Source of the DNA: Bifidobacterium sp. ESL0728
GTDB taxonomy: Bacteria; Actinomycetota; Actinomycetes; Actinomycetales; Bifidobacteriaceae
Length of the DNA: 64,000 bases
Assembly: GCF_029392015.1 (NCBI RefSeq)
Contig: NZ_CP113925.1
Location: 2,480,001 to 2,544,000 of the forward strand
Direction of reading: 5' to 3'
Below the pieces are notes generated by a model, which saw only the letters and a program-made list of their open reading frames with translations, searched no databases and had not been told where the DNA came from. Positions 38,834-46,763 of the stretch are shown here, piece after piece. Numbering within the stretch: position 1 is the first letter of the stretch; each line of letters opens with the position of its first letter. Position numbers and translations under genes: made by a program.

Positions 38834-38975
38834 ATGAACAGTTTCCGGCACGAGCCAATCTGAATGCTAGAAAACGGTCACCGGCAACCGCTAAATGAAC
38901 GGTTTTCGGCACAAGCCATTCGAATGCTGGAAAACGGTCACCGACACCGCCTAAATGGCCCGTTTCTTGCATCTT
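38834..38975. repeat. 60/61-bp tandem repeat, about 2.3 units
   Basis: Units start at 38834, 38895 and 38955. Shared sequence includes GAATGCTxGAAAACGGTCAC and TAAATGAACGGTTTTCGGCA; each unit contains an imperfect inverted repeat GGTTTTC / GAAAAC. It lies just after tgt in a 428-bp gene-free gap whose remainder (to 39222) shows nothing else clear. Confidence 0.75.
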
Positions 38976-39222
38976 CGTGGCGGTATGCCGGAAAGCAGTC
39001 GCTAAGAAAGGGGGCCAGCGCCTCTCCCCTATTTTTAGTAGCAGATAATCGAACCGTTCATTGGGACACGAATAAAGGCATCCGGCCCAATAATCCTCCT
39101 TCCTGCATAACAAATACTGTGCCATTCGTCACTTTTCACAGGTTATGGGACGCACATAACCGCAGAATACCCAACCAATCGGTATGATGGAAATGTTCAC
39201 CGAAAATAGGCAGAGGGGCAAG

Positions 39223-40332
39223 ATGGATCTGAACGAGGCGATGACGGAGCGCCATTCCGTGCGTATGTATACCGACGAACCGGTCGACAAAGCCTTGCTC
39301 GACGAAATCGCTGCGGAAGTCGAACGCTGCAACGCCGCCTCCGGCTTGCATTTTCAGATGGCCGCGGGGCTCGAGGATGCTTTCTGCGGTTACAAAACGC
39401 ATTACGGACGGTTCAGCGGTGTGCACAACGCTATCGCGCTGGTAACCAAAATTGATGTACCTTACGATTTGCATCCGGCGAAAAGACCTTTAACCGCGAA
39501 CGACTCAGCGATTCCCGCCAAGCCGGCGACCTCCACTGAGCCGAGTCCAGCCTCACATACAACCCAACCAGTAGCTAAATCATCTGCAAATTCACCTACA
39601 ACTGTTCCGGCCGCCGACGCCCGTCCCGTTTCAGGTGCCCGTCCCGTTTCAGGTGCCCGTCCCGTTTCAAGTGCCAGCCCCCTTTCAGGTGCGGATAAAC
39701 CAGCAGCAACCGTTCGCTACGACATGGACTCCGCCGGGCAACCCACCGATCCGATTCCTCCGGAAGAGGCTGAAACCGAGGAAAAAGTCGGTTATTACGG
39801 AGAGCAACTCGCGCTGAAACTTATACAACTCGGACTGGCGACCTCGTGGGCCGTGCTCGATGACGCCGCAACCGGCTGGTGGAAACTCGAACCGGAAGAA
39901 CGCGTGGTGTGGATTCTCGCCTTCGGCCACCCCGCACGTGCTGGTGCCAAGCACCACAGCAAACCCTTGGATTCGTTATGTTCGTTGCCTGCAAGCCTCG
40001 GCACGGATGCGACGCTCGCTGATACCCCCGATTGGTTCCAGCGCGGTGTCGGAGCCGCTTCCCTCGCCCCGACGTCGCTGAGCCAACAGCCTTTCCACTT
40101 CACGCTGGAAGAGAATCAGATCAGCACCGTACAGAACGCCGATACTGTCAATAGCTCCGACGCATCAGCCGGTTCAGCCGACTCAATCGGTTCTTCGGCA
40201 GCAAGCGCAACGCTACTACCCACTGTCAGTGCTCGTGCCACTTCTGGTCTCTTCGCCCACGTCGGCTTAGGCTGCGCCAAACGCAACTTTGAAATCGGCG
40301 CCGGCCTCGCTAATTTCAAGTGGGCAGAGTGA
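39223..40332 (+). CDS. Nitroreductase-family protein with low-complexity inserts
   Basis: 369 aa. The N-terminus (MDLNEAMTERHSVRMYTDEP) carries the FMN-binding RHSVR motif; later segments VGYYGEQLALKLIQLGLATSW and GLGCAKRNFEIGAG match the putative nitroreductase family related to TM1586. Two low-complexity regions break the fold: about residues 88-170, with a perfect 6-residue ARPVSG repeat, and about 305-350, Ser/Ala/Asp-rich. Substrate unknown. AGAGGGGCAAG decides ATG 39223 over ATG 39184. A terminator follows. Confidence 0.8.
   Translation: MDLNEAMTERHSVRMYTDEPVDKALLDEIAAEVERCNAASGLHFQMAAGLEDAFCGYKTHYGRFSGVHNAIALVTKIDVPYDLHPAKRPLTANDSAIPAKPATSTEPSPASHTTQPVAKSSANSPTTVPAADARPVSGARPVSGARPVSSASPLSGADKPAATVRYDMDSAGQPTDPIPPEEAETEEKVGYYGEQLALKLIQLGLATSWAVLDDAATGWWKLEPEERVVWILAFGHPARAGAKHHSKPLDSLCSLPASLGTDATLADTPDWFQRGVGAASLAPTSLSQQPFHFTLEENQISTVQNADTVNSSDASAGSADSIGSSAASATLLPTVSARATSGLFAHVGLGCAKRNFEIGAGLANFKWAE
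39619..39690 (+). repeat. Four 18-bp in-frame minisatellite units
   Basis: GCCCGTCCCGTTTCAGGT repeated at 39619, 39637, 39655 and 39673. The first two are identical, the third has one change and the fourth is diverged. It encodes ARPVSG units within the nitroreductase insert, so copy-number change keeps the frame. Confidence 0.9.
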
Positions 40333-40362
40333 GACTTCAAGCTCATTCGTCCGAATTACCAG

Positions 40363-40404
40363 GGAGAAAAGCACCTTTGGGGTCCATTTTTAGTGCTTTT
40401 CTCC
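40363..40404 (+). terminator. Terminator after the nitroreductase gene
   Basis: 12-bp perfect stem GGAGAAAAGCAC / GTGCTTTTCTCC with an 18-base loop, 30 bases past the stop. Confidence 0.7.
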
Positions 40405-40489
40405 TCAGTTAGAACTCTGACACAGACAACACGCGTCGCTGAAACCCCTTGCGCTCGTCGGCACTGAGCAGTAACCTTATTGTTTGTCT

Positions 40490-40572
40490 GCGAGTATGGC
40501 GGAATGGTAGACGCGCTGTCTTCAGGTGGCAGTGAGCGTATGCTCGTGGGGGTTCAACTCCCCCTACTCGCA
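40490..40572 (+). tRNA. tRNA-Leu (anticodon CAG)
   Basis: Acceptor GCGAGTA pairs with TACTCGC. D-arm GCGGAATGGTAGACGC; anticodon stem CTGTC / GGCAG with loop TTCAGGT gives CAG. A long variable arm (GAGC..GCTC) is typical of Leu, followed by T-arm GGGGGTTCAACTCCCCC. Discriminator A; CCA not encoded. Its 3' end is the integration site of the element that follows. Confidence 0.95.
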
Positions 40573-40573
40573 C
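40547..40573. repeat. attL core (27-bp direct repeat)
   Basis: Identical to 53991-54017; covers the T-arm and acceptor 3' end of tRNA-Leu, so the tRNA remains intact after integration. Confidence 0.92.
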
Positions 40574-40579
40574 GCATAA

Positions 40580-40623
40580 AAGAACCTCAGAAACGTTGAA
40601 ATTGCAACGATTCTGAGGTTCTT
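40580..40623 (+). terminator. Terminator of tRNA-Leu at the left element end
   Basis: Long stem AAGAACCTCAGAA-CGTTG / CAACG-TTCTGAGGTTCTT directly after the tRNA. It closely resembles the hairpin after attR (54026-54066), so the element carries its own version of the tRNA terminator. Confidence 0.8.
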
Positions 40624-40644
40624 CATTTACCGGCAATAGCCCAG

Positions 40645-40665
40645 AACTTGACAAAAACTTGACAA
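40645..40665. promoter_or_regulatory. Left integrase arm-type repeats
   Basis: Two direct copies of AACTTGACAA at 40645-40654 and 40656-40665. The same pair with the same 11-bp spacing occurs at 53882-53902, just inside the right end: the pattern expected of arm-binding sites for a tyrosine integrase. Confidence 0.65.
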
Positions 40666-40668
40666 TTT

Positions 40669-41799
40669 TTATTTTTTCGTTCTGTGGAGCGCTTCATTCA
40701 TCACCTTGTCAACGTTGCCGGAAACGTCGTCAAGATCGGAATCAAAGACATCGCTATAGGTGTCCAGCGTCGTTGTCGCATAGGAATGACCCACCATACG
40801 CTGCACAACCTTGACGTCAGCGCCCGAACTCACCGCTATGCTTACCGCCGTGTGCCGCAGATCATGGGCACGCATCATCGGAAGCCCCGCGTCCCTCAAT
40901 GCCTTGGCGAACCAGCTTCTGTTGTTCTTGGCTGTGCTCTGTGGACGCATATACTCGCCACGCCTGTCGACAAACACCAAATCTCCAGGCCGCTTACCTT
41001 TGACCAGCGGACGAAGCGCTTCCTCCACGGCGCTCGGCATCGGGACTTTTCTGGACTTTCCATGTTTCGGTGTACCCAGCGCGACTTCTGAACCTACCCA
41101 TGTGGCGCTCTTATCAACATTGACCCTGTGCTTCTTAAAATCAAGATCACTAACAGTCAAGGCAGCGGCCTCACCCCAACGCAATCCGGTCAGACCAAGC
41201 GTGAGAATAAACGGCCCGCGATCACCGCAATGCTCCACCAGATTAAGAAGCTGCTCGGGCGTGAGCACAACCGCTTTCCTTTTGACCCCGGCAAGCGGCA
41301 TATCAATTTTCCGTGTCGGCGTCTGGACGATGATTTTATCGTCAACCGCCATCTCGCAGATGTCTTTGAGGATCCCATACGCACGCTTCACCACGGAGAG
41401 ACTTTTGGGCTTCCCGTCCCACGAATCATCGCCGGTACTCAAGCCGTTGACCCATTGCTGCACTTCATCATGAGTCACTGAGCCGATTTCCCGATTCCCC
41501 CATTTGGGTTCGACATAGACACGCCAGGATATCTTTATGGTGCGTTGGTACGATTCCTTCCAACCCACCGCTTTAAGATCCATCCATTTCCTGCCGAGAT
41601 CGCCAATAAGCTGACGGCTCTTCCGAGGATCAACGTAGGTGCCATCATTTACCGAAACGGAAAGACGGGCAACGAAGTCATCGGCATCACGCTTACGTTT
41701 AAAACCGGCCTTCTGATGCAATTTATTCGCGGTGTCTCGATACCAGACCCTGTAACGTTTCGTGCCATCTTTCCATTGGTACTTTTCAACAGATGCCAC
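40669..41799 (-). CDS. int: Tyrosine recombinase (integrase)
   Basis: 376 aa. N-terminal arm-binding domain (KYQWKDGTKRYRVWYRDT), SAM-like core-binding domain, and catalytic domain with Arg in TGLRWGEAAAL, His-x-x-Arg in HDLRHTAVS, His in MVGHSYATTTLDTY, and the Tyr nucleophile in the same segment. It catalyses integration and excision at tRNA-Leu. GTG 41799 is chosen because AGGGAGG sits six bases before it; a longer frame would need TTG 41817. The stop lies 96 bp from the tRNA, and the arm-type repeats abut the gene end. Confidence 0.95.
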   Translation of the reverse strand: MASVEKYQWKDGTKRYRVWYRDTANKLHQKAGFKRKRDADDFVARLSVSVNDGTYVDPRKSRQLIGDLGRKWMDLKAVGWKESYQRTIKISWRVYVEPKWGNREIGSVTHDEVQQWVNGLSTGDDSWDGKPKSLSVVKRAYGILKDICEMAVDDKIIVQTPTRKIDMPLAGVKRKAVVLTPEQLLNLVEHCGDRGPFILTLGLTGLRWGEAAALTVSDLDFKKHRVNVDKSATWVGSEVALGTPKHGKSRKVPMPSAVEEALRPLVKGKRPGDLVFVDRRGEYMRPQSTAKNNRSWFAKALRDAGLPMMRAHDLRHTAVSIAVSSGADVKVVQRMVGHSYATTTLDTYSDVFDSDLDDVSGNVDKVMNEALHRTKK

Positions 41800-41960
41800 A
41801 AATAACCTCCCTGGCAATCATCAGCCACTCGCTTTATCGTCAGAGCAAACGGCTAATACCTCAAATGCGACAATCATATACTGAATTACAGCAATATATA
41901 AATAAAATGCTAACACTCTGTTTGTGGTCTTATCGGGCTACCTGCCCTTGAATCAAAAGT

Positions 41961-42182
41961 ATGCTAACTCCCGGTTTCAAAGACATGCTCAACGGCATGG
42001 GCCGTCGCATCAGCGACCTGCGCCGCCAGCAAGGTCTCACCCAGGAGCAGCTCGCGGAAAAGAGCGGCCTCGACCGAGTCTCCGTGGGCTATATCGAGCA
42101 GGGACGGCGATCACCGAAGCTCTCCACCCTCTACACCCTCGCCAAGGCGCTCGACTGCGGCATAGGTGACTTCTTCGCCTGA
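41961..42182 (+). CDS. XRE-family HTH regulator
   Basis: 73 aa, single helix-turn-helix of Cro/C1 type (RRISDLRRQQGLTQEQLAEK, then SVGYIEQGRRSPKLSTLYTL). Probably controls element genes, perhaps the divergent integrase. ATGCTAAC occurs upstream at 41909 and again at the start codon and could be a target. No clear Shine-Dalgarno precedes ATG 41961, so a leaderless message or the later ATG 41985 is possible. Confidence 0.85.
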   Translation: MLTPGFKDMLNGMGRRISDLRRQQGLTQEQLAEKSGLDRVSVGYIEQGRRSPKLSTLYTLAKALDCGIGDFFA

Positions 42183-42250
42183 CCAAGGCAAGGATCCGTC
42201 CGACTCTATTAGCATTCGCAACCAGCCATAGGACGTGGCCCATTTCTGCA

Positions 42251-42277
42251 TACGACACATCACATCATTGTGTCGTA
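42251..42277. promoter_or_regulatory. Palindromic operator-like site
   Basis: Perfect inverted repeat TACGACACA / TGTGTCGTA with a 9-bp spacer, about 90 bp before the membrane-protein gene. Candidate target of the XRE regulator. Confidence 0.5.
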
Positions 42278-42362
42278 CATCATCATTATGCTTACGCTCT
42301 GTAAGAGTTCTTTTGAGAGGTGATGACGCTCCATGACGGAACGGCGTCAAAGGGAGCGGAAC

Positions 42363-43196
42363 ATGACTCGACCGGCACCTACAGGACCAGCGTTGGCGGA
42401 GGGCCTCGCCGACGCGGCGAACCTATTCAGCGCGGCCGTGGACAGCAGCCAACGACTCCAGACCGCCTCGGCGGTGTCGCCGATGGTGGCACCGGCACAG
42501 AAGGAGCTGAAGCAGAAGCACGGGGGCTGGAAAGCGTTCATCATCGGGCTGGTGGCCTTCTTCGCGTACGCCATAATCGTCGCCCCCTTCATCGAAACAT
42601 TGTTGACTTTCATCTTCCAGTGGGACTGGCGGAACAAAGAACCCACAGCGGTACGTCTCGTGTTGTGGGCTATCGGCATCCTTATCGGAATCGCCGCGGG
42701 ATACATCGCAGGCAACGCGCTCTACAAGAAGAACGCCCCGAAGGCGGAAGCGACGTTGCAACGCTGCGAGCAGGACCGCCAGACACAGATGGCAGCAGCC
42801 CAGCACGATCTCGTCGCCGTGCGGCAGGCCTACGCGCAACGGGTCGCTCCCTGGTACCCGCCGGAATACAGCACTGCCGAGGCCGCAAGCTTCATGAGCC
42901 AGGCCGTCCGCCTGGGACGCGCCGACACACTCGGAGCGGCCATCAACCTCTATGAGACCCACATGCACGAGATGCGTATGGAAGACAACCAGCGGCAGCA
43001 AATCGCCCTGCAAAAAGTCAATAACGCACTGTCCGTCATGCAGATCGGCGCGACGATCTTCGCCGGCAGCCAGGTGGCCGGATCGGTCGACCGCAACACT
43101 GACGCCGTCAACACGGCAGGCTCCAGCGTCACCAATGCGGTCAATACGGCCGGGTCCAACATCACCAGCGCCATCAACAACCTGCGCCACCACTGA
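42363..43196 (+). CDS. Two-helix membrane protein, unknown function
   Basis: 277 aa. Membrane segments at roughly residues 57-85 (AFIIGLVAFFAYAIIVAPFI) and 100-120 (VLWAIGILIGIAAGYIAGNA), then a long charged helical region (KAEATLQRCEQDRQTQMAAA...) and a Thr/Ala/Asn-rich C-terminus with repeated VNTAGS. Not recognised. ATG 42363 has GGGAG upstream, better than ATG 42333. It heads a run with the LysM protein and two small genes. Confidence 0.75.
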   Translation: MTRPAPTGPALAEGLADAANLFSAAVDSSQRLQTASAVSPMVAPAQKELKQKHGGWKAFIIGLVAFFAYAIIVAPFIETLLTFIFQWDWRNKEPTAVRLVLWAIGILIGIAAGYIAGNALYKKNAPKAEATLQRCEQDRQTQMAAAQHDLVAVRQAYAQRVAPWYPPEYSTAEAASFMSQAVRLGRADTLGAAINLYETHMHEMRMEDNQRQQIALQKVNNALSVMQIGATIFAGSQVAGSVDRNTDAVNTAGSSVTNAVNTAGSNITSAINNLRHH

Positions 43197-43304
43197 TACA
43201 CCACGCGGCGCGGCATAAAAAGAATTTGCAACAAAGAAACACACCGATCCAGTCACAAGTACCGGAACAATAACAAACAACAACCAACAAAAAGAAGGAA
43301 TATC

Positions 43305-44918
43305 ATGTCAAAGCACACTCCGCAACATGCACTGAGGGCGCCCCGCACGCGCTCGCGCGCAGGTCTTCTGACCACCACCGGCCTCGCCGCCATCGCCCTG
43401 TCGGTGATGGCCCCCTCGGCCAACGCCGCCGTCCTCAACAACGACGGCTCCGTCACCGTCCAACCCGGCGACACCCTCTCCCAGATCGCCACCGACTACG
43501 GCACCAAGGACGGCAGCTGGGGCTATTGGAAGGGCTTCACTTCCGGCGACGACGACCTCATCTATCCCGGCGAGTTCGTCGGCGATTCCCGCAAGATGGA
43601 CACCTCCGGCCTTGAGGCCAAGTCCCGCGCGGCCTTGAAGAAGGGCGCCGTTCCGACGGCCTCCGTCACCACCGACGATGTCGACCAGCTGGCCCACGAG
43701 GTCATGCTCGGCAAGTACGGCAACGGCGAGGCCCGTAAGCAGGCCCTCGGCGACAAGTACGACGCCGTCCAGGCCAAGGTCAACCAGCTCATGGGCTACG
43801 GCGTGGTCGCCGCGGCCAACGCCACCAACGGCGTCAACGCGCCTGCGTCCAACGCGGCCTCGCGCCCGATGACGCATCCGTCCCAGGCCTACGGCCCGGT
43901 GCCGAGCGCCCCGGCCCCGGCGATCCCCGCTCCGGCGCCTGCCGCCCCGGCTCCCGCCGCGCCTATAGCGTCCACGCCTTCGACCCCGTCGACCCCTGCT
44001 CCCGCACCGTCGGCCCCGTCGCAGCCGTCAACGCCTTCGCAGCCTTCGCAGCCTTCGCAGCCCTCCACGCCGTCCACTCCGTCGCATCCGTCGACCCCGT
44101 CGCAGCCTTCACAGCCGTCGACCCCGTCGCATCCGTCGACGCCGTCCCATCCTTCGGTCACGCCGCATGACATCGTCCATCCCGAAGGCTCCGAAGGCAC
44201 CTATGACCACAAGCCCTCGCCGGCCTGGACCGAACACATCCGCGTCGATGAAAACGGCAACATGGTCGACGACGTCTCCGAACGCCCGTACTGGGTCGCC
44301 GGCACGCCGGCCACGCCCGGCACGCCGGCCACGACACACGTCGTGCACCACCCCGCCGTCCCCGGCTCCTCCGTCAACGAGAACGGCACGCCCGTCTGGG
44401 GCGACTGGGGCACCGCCGGCTACGCTGAGGCCATCACCGTGCACATCTACACCTCGAAGTTCGATGGCTTCCAGGCCCGTGACTGGTCGGGCACCGATCA
44501 GGTCAACGGCACGGACTACCACCATGTCGCCGGTGCGGCCGACCAGGTCGACTTCCACAACCAGGGTCTGCCCGACTCCGTGCTCGAGGCCCATCCCGAA
44601 TGGACCACGACACCCGATGCCGGCATGACCGTCACCAACGTGGCATGGCACCAGTGGATCGCCACCCCGGACAACGTGGGCAAGCGCAAGATCGCCTACT
44701 TCACCTACTCCGACGGCTTCCACACCCCGGTCGCCAACCCGAACGTCTACTACAACCCCGCCACCGGCATCGACACCGCGGGCGAGACCTGGCACGACGT
44801 CGAGGGCTATCCGACGCACGTCGTGAACAAGCCCGGCACCGCGGCCTACGACACGACCGAGACCATTCCCGGCACGCCCGGCACGCCCGGCATCCCCGGC
44901 ACCTGGAAGACCCGCTGA
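43305..44918 (+). CDS. Secreted LysM + CW_7 wall-binding protein
   Basis: 537 aa. Signal peptide (cleavage near SANAAV, residue 41), LysM domain (about 49-95: SVTVQPGDTLSQIATDYG...IYPGE), then a CW_7 (Cpl-7 lysozyme-type) cell-wall-binding repeat at about 123-163 (VDQLAHEVMLGKYGNGEARK). A Pro/Ser/Thr-rich stretch of about 115 residues with PSTPSQPSxPS repeats follows, then a C-terminal beta-rich region of unknown fold (HIYTSKFDGFQARDWSG; WIATPDNVGKRKIAYFTYSDGF). No catalytic domain is visible. Probably a wall-bound adhesin or mating/surface factor of the element. GAAGGA precedes the ATG. Confidence 0.85.
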   Translation: MSKHTPQHALRAPRTRSRAGLLTTTGLAAIALSVMAPSANAAVLNNDGSVTVQPGDTLSQIATDYGTKDGSWGYWKGFTSGDDDLIYPGEFVGDSRKMDTSGLEAKSRAALKKGAVPTASVTTDDVDQLAHEVMLGKYGNGEARKQALGDKYDAVQAKVNQLMGYGVVAAANATNGVNAPASNAASRPMTHPSQAYGPVPSAPAPAIPAPAPAAPAPAAPIASTPSTPSTPAPAPSAPSQPSTPSQPSQPSQPSTPSTPSHPSTPSQPSQPSTPSHPSTPSHPSVTPHDIVHPEGSEGTYDHKPSPAWTEHIRVDENGNMVDDVSERPYWVAGTPATPGTPATTHVVHHPAVPGSSVNENGTPVWGDWGTAGYAEAITVHIYTSKFDGFQARDWSGTDQVNGTDYHHVAGAADQVDFHNQGLPDSVLEAHPEWTTTPDAGMTVTNVAWHQWIATPDNVGKRKIAYFTYSDGFHTPVANPNVYYNPATGIDTAGETWHDVEGYPTHVVNKPGTAAYDTTETIPGTPGTPGIPGTWKTR

Positions 44919-45109
44919 TGCCTTCGGGCACCGACAGGCCATCCGACCTCGATGACGACGGCAATGACCGCGACCACAGCCACCACAGCGGCATGGTCGG
45001 ATCGGTCATAGCCGCCGTCATCATCATCGTGGCATGCGTGTTCGTCCCGATGGGCCTGCTGGCCATGCCGCTGTCGACACTCAACGGGCTTCTCGGCCTG
45101 TCGCTGTAA
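44918..45109 (+). CDS. Small single-pass membrane protein
   Basis: 63 aa. Start ATG 44918 overlaps the stop of the LysM gene (TGATG), implying coupling. A hydrophilic Asp/His-rich N-terminus is followed by one strong membrane helix (VGSVIAAVIIIVACVFVPMG) and a hydrophobic end. It may help anchor or export the LysM protein; function unknown. Confidence 0.65.
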   Translation: MPSGTDRPSDLDDDGNDRDHSHHSGMVGSVIAAVIIIVACVFVPMGLLAMPLSTLNGLLGLSL

Positions 45110-45120
45110 GAAGGTTTCCG

Positions 45121-45300
45121 ATGGACCAAACCAGGCTCATACGCCAGCTCCGCGCGCTGGCCTCCGATTCCGGGGCCAGCGACAACGAGCGGCGTATGGC
45201 CCGGCGGCAGCTGAGAAAGCTCGGCGTCTCACCGACGCCGCCGGCGAACTTCGAGCTTGCGCTCGACCTGCTGTCGAAATTCGTCGACAAGTCAAACTGA
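45121..45300 (+). CDS. Small hypothetical protein
   Basis: 59 aa, helical and basic (TRLIRQLRALASDSGASDNE...RRQLRKLGVSP). GAAGG lies before ATG 45121, 11 bp after the previous stop, so it is probably co-transcribed. Not recognised. Confidence 0.6.
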   Translation: MDQTRLIRQLRALASDSGASDNERRMARRQLRKLGVSPTPPANFELALDLLSKFVDKSN

Positions 45301-45336
45301 CCCTGGCACTCACCGTGCATGGGCTATCGAGGTTCC

Positions 45337-45487
45337 GGCCGCCGTGCCCGCGTAGCGAAACGGCGGCCACTTTATACTTGACGACCGTTATCGGCCTCCC
45401 CGATGGGGATTGTCGATACGGTCGCCATGAATATGGTTTATGGCCGTGAGAAAGTGTGGGCATGAAGCCCATGCCCTCACGGCCATA
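45337..45487 (+). terminator. Three successive hairpins ending in a strong terminator
   Basis: GGCCGCCGT / ACGGCGGCC (45337-45368); CGACCGT-ATCG / CGAT-ACGGTCG with inner CCCC/GGGG (45382-45424); and TATGGCCGTGAG / CTCACGGCCATA (45439-45487) followed by seven T. The last is a classic intrinsic terminator for the LysM operon. The first two could make this a structured non-coding RNA. Confidence 0.75.
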
Positions 45488-45489
45488 TT

Positions 45490-46205
45490 TTTTTCTTCAC
45501 TTATTTGAACCTCGGCTCACCTCCCACAGCCCACGGCCGGCGGAGGGGAGGCGTGGGCCCTTGCACACCGCACACGACTTCCAACGGTTCTTTATTATTT
45601 ATATTTATTCCCTTTTACCTGTTAAACAAGAAAAACAGTGTGCATGTGTGCAAGACGAAGCCTTGGGGCATGGAAGCCCTTGAATCACAAGGGCTGCGCC
45701 TCCACTCCCCCGTCGCACACGTGTGGGCCACCGGGGGTGGAAAGTGTGCACTTCCCATCATCGCCATGGCCAAATGGCGAGTGGGGCTCACGCTCCGTTG
45801 TCCCTGTTTTAGACCGAGGCGGCTCAGCGTCTCGTCAAGGCCGCAGATGGGCGATTCACTCTGACGGCCCGCTTCATTCTTATGGCGGTGACATCGGCGC
45901 CTGTTTACCCGCGTACACCCATGCGCGCGCCTTGGATGCGGTTGGCCGCTTCCGTATCGTATGGCGGCCGAGCCGCACATGTTTCGCCCGTCCCGGCTCA
46001 CGGGGTCCAGCCACCGACTATGACCGTATGCTCATAGAACGTGATTGAAAACGACCTATGTGATTTATGCATATTTATATGATGTATATGCATCTACATG
46101 ATGAACATGAAATGGCTATTTTTCAACGTTTTAAGTTTACAGTTTCGTATATTCAATGTATAATATGTCTTATATTCGTTTATTCGGAGTTGGAGGTGAG
46201 GGGTC
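45490..46205. other. Non-coding region before the relaxase, candidate oriT
   Basis: About 715 bp with no credible gene. Inverted repeats include AGCCCTTG/CAAGGGCT (45676-45696), CCCCCG...CGGGGG flanking palindrome CACACGTGTG (about 45707-45738), and CGCCAT/ATGGCG (about 45763-45780). MobV relaxases act at an oriT usually just upstream of their gene, so the transfer origin is probably here; the nick site cannot be named. 46140-46175 is AT-rich and promoter-like. Confidence 0.4.
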
Positions 46206-46763
46206 ATGCCGAGCACGACGATACGATACCATGTCGGTGCTGATCCGGTCCTGAAACACAACAACCGCACCAAGAAAATCGTCAAATACGAGCCACACAT
46301 CGACCCTGCCGGCCACCACGAGAGCTGGATGGACGGCACGCTGGAGGACAAGTACACCGAGCTGTTCGGCGAAGCGATCCAGGAGTATAACAAGGGGCGG
46401 CGCAAGGACCGACAGCTCACCGTCGCCAAGTACATGGACAAGGTCGCCGGCGACAGACGCGGCCGCGCCAACAGGGCGGCGAGCAAGGCGGCCGGCCGCG
46501 AGGTCAAGGGCAAGCACCTGGCCTACGAGGTGATCGTGGGCGTGGGCAACACCAACCAGGCCCGCGACGCCGACGGGCATATCGTCCGCGCCGCCGACGG
46601 GTCGCGGCTGATGCCCCAGCGCGTGCCGGACGAGACCGACCGCGCTATCGTGCGTGAGTACTGCGAGGGCTTCGAGAAGCGCAACTCCACGCCGGATGGC
46701 GGCGGGCTGAAGCTCGTCTCGGCCCAGTGGCATGAGGACGAGTTTTTTCGAGGAGCGGCATGA
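46206..46763 (+). CDS. MobV relaxase, N-terminal fragment (frame-split)
   Basis: 185 aa. Mob_Pre/MobV-type relaxase start: LKHNNRTKKIVKYEPHIDP resembles motif I (HNxR), and the segment ends with WHEDEF, the first half of the metal-binding HxDE...HxH motif. Right after, at a run of six T (46743-46748), this frame runs into a stop within eight codons while the rest of the protein continues in the +1 frame. GAGGTGAGGGG precedes ATG 46206. It would nick oriT to start mobilization if the full protein is made. Confidence 0.75.
   Translation: MPSTTIRYHVGADPVLKHNNRTKKIVKYEPHIDPAGHHESWMDGTLEDKYTELFGEAIQEYNKGRRKDRQLTVAKYMDKVAGDRRGRANRAASKAAGREVKGKHLAYEVIVGVGNTNQARDADGHIVRAADGSRLMPQRVPDETDRAIVREYCEGFEKRNSTPDGGGLKLVSAQWHEDEFFRGAA

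Noticed and set aside
43305..44918. Lysozyme or amidase activity for the LysM/CW_7 protein
   Set aside because: Only wall-binding domains are visible; no catalytic motif was found.
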